Part shown: one piece after another, positions 7,075 to 8,034 of the stretch | Numbering within the stretch: position 1 is the first letter of the stretch | How the letters are laid out: every line of letters starts with the position of its first letter | Assembly: GCA_937888775.1 (NCBI GenBank) | Contig: CALAQT010000196.1 | Coordinates: 1 to 8,034, forward strand | DNA length: 8,034 bases | Source: an uncultured Actinomycetes bacterium | Lineage (GTDB): Bacteria; Actinomycetota; Thermoleophilia; Solirubrobacterales; Solirubrobacteraceae | Reading direction: 5' to 3' | Translations under genes and position numbers: made by a program | Notes under the pieces: model-generated | Seen by the model: only the letters and a program-made list of their open reading frames with translations | Database searches by the model: none | What the model was told of the DNA's origin: nothing

Positions 7075-7990
7075 ATGGACCTCTCGGTGTTCTTCCTGGG
7101 CACGGCCGGCTCGGTGCCCAGCGCACGGCGGGGGCTGCCCGCGGTGCTCATCACCCGCGGCGGGGAGCGGCTGCTCGTGGACTGCGGCGAAGGCACCCAG
7201 CGCCAGCTGCTGCGCTCGGTGGGGCTCGTGGATCTGGACATGGTCTTCATCACGCACTTCCACGCCGACCACTGGCTGGGCCTGCCGGGGATGCTGAAGT
7301 CCTTCGCGCTGCGCGATCGCAGCGCGCCGCTGACCGTCTACGGGCCCGAGGGGCTCAGGGAGCTGATGGGCGAAATGCGCGTCGTATACGGCCGGCGCCT
7401 GCCGTATGAGCTGACCCTCCAGGAGATCGAGCCGTGGGGCGAGGTCGAGCTCGACGGCTATCGCGTGGCCGCGGTGCCTGTCAGGCACGGCAACCGCGTC
7501 GCCTACGGATACGCGCTGATCGAGGACGATCGCCCCGGCGAATTCGACCCCGCGGAGGCCGAGCGCCTCGGCGTCCGCCCGGGCCCGGACTTCGGGCGCC
7601 TGCAGCGCGGGGAGGTCGTCGGGGGCGTGCGCCCCGAGCAGGTGATGGGCGCCTCCCGCGAGGGGCGGCGCGTCGTCATCTCCGGGGACACCGCGCCCGT
7701 GCAGGCACTCGCCGTGGCCGCGCACCAGGCCGACCTGCTCGTCCACGAGGCCACGTTCGCCGAGGAGGAGGCCGAGCGCGCACGCGAGACCTTCCACAGC
7801 ACGGCGCGCCAGGCCGCCGAGCTCGCGCGCGAGGCCGACGTCGGGCTGCTGGCGCTCACGCACATCTCCAGCCGCTACGCGGGCGGGGAGATCCGCGAGC
7901 AGGCGCGTGCGGTCTTCGCCGCCACCGAGGCGCCCCGCGACTTCGACACGATCGAGGTGCCGCTCCCGGAGCGCGGGAAGGCGACGCTCC
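7075..7990 (+). CDS. rnz: Ribonuclease Z, 3' end lost at the contig end
   Basis: This metallo-beta-lactamase-fold endonuclease trims the 3' trailers of tRNA precursors that lack an encoded CCA, in the cytoplasm. The core is complete: GTAGSVPS (9-16), DCGEGTQRQ (36-44), metal-binding THFHADH (H61, H63, D65, H66), H138 in VRHGN, D205 in SGDTAP, the HEATF and HST segments (about 224-243), and H263 in LTHISSRY. The exosite arm for tRNA (about 152-190) is also present. Genomic sequence supports 305 residues, close to the full family length, so probably only a few C-terminal residues are missing. The frame continues to a TAG at 8023-8025, but that part is adapter. The tRNA-Arg in this window is a plausible substrate because it lacks CCA. 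Confidence 0.95.
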
Positions 7991-8034
7991 AGATCGGAAG
8001 AGCGTCGTGTAGGGAAAGAGTGTAGATCTCGGTG
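7991..8034. other. Illumina TruSeq adapter contamination
   Basis: The last 44 bases begin AGATCGGAAGAGCGTCGTGT and continue through AGGGAAAGAGTG to GATCTCGGTG, which is the well-known Illumina universal adapter read-through sequence. Genomic sequence therefore ends at 7990. In the RNase Z frame it translates to the familiar artefact GRASCRERV. The match is from memory but is long and exact in appearance. Confidence 0.97.

Noticed and set aside
7991..8025. Last residues of the RNase Z frame (QIGRASCRERV) as a novel C-terminal tail
   Set aside because: They are the translation of Illumina adapter sequence.

Overview
The window is GC-rich DNA from an actinobacterium. Long G/C-ending codons, frequent GTG starts and leaderless-type promoters suggest a deep-branching group such as Thermoleophilia/Solirubrobacterales; this is inference, since no taxonomic marker was searched. 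It holds two unlike regions that meet at a tRNA gene, and it ends in about 44 bases of sequencing adapter that are not genomic.

Region 1 (1 to about 5590) is the right-hand end of an integrated phage or phage-satellite element. All its genes point rightward: the tail of an unidentified gene, a small 71-aa protein, a probable small terminase, a clear large terminase (TerL), a 65-aa coiled-coil protein, a 216-aa helical protein of unknown function, a 26-bp perfect inverted repeat, two small proteins of 51 and 88 aa, a hairpin that overlaps a promoter, a ribbon-helix-helix (RHH) regulator and a tyrosine integrase. Most genes overlap by 4 bp (ATGA/GTGA) or carry strong Shine-Dalgarno sites, so they look like compact, translationally coupled operons. 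The integrase frame runs into tRNA-Arg(CCG), which lies on the minus strand, and ends inside it. This places one attachment site at the 3' half of that tRNA. The other end of the element is outside the window. No portal, capsid, tail or lysis gene is visible between terminase and integrase.

Region 2 (5550 to 7990) is host chromosome: tRNA-Arg(CCG) without an encoded CCA, a small cysteine-containing lipoprotein, an alpha/beta hydrolase and ribonuclease Z. All three protein genes lack a Shine-Dalgarno site and have a TANNNT box ending 6-7 nt before the start codon, the layout of leaderless transcription. This contrasts sharply with the element genes.

Bases 7991-8034 match the Illumina TruSeq adapter read-through sequence, so ribonuclease Z is truncated by the contig end and the apparent C-terminal residues QIGRASCRERV are artefact.

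How the genes fit together: the RHH protein probably represses its own promoter, and with it the co-transcribed integrase, through a palindrome at the start site. The integrase recombines at the tRNA. The terminase pair would package element DNA into capsids that are either encoded to the left of the window or supplied by a helper phage.
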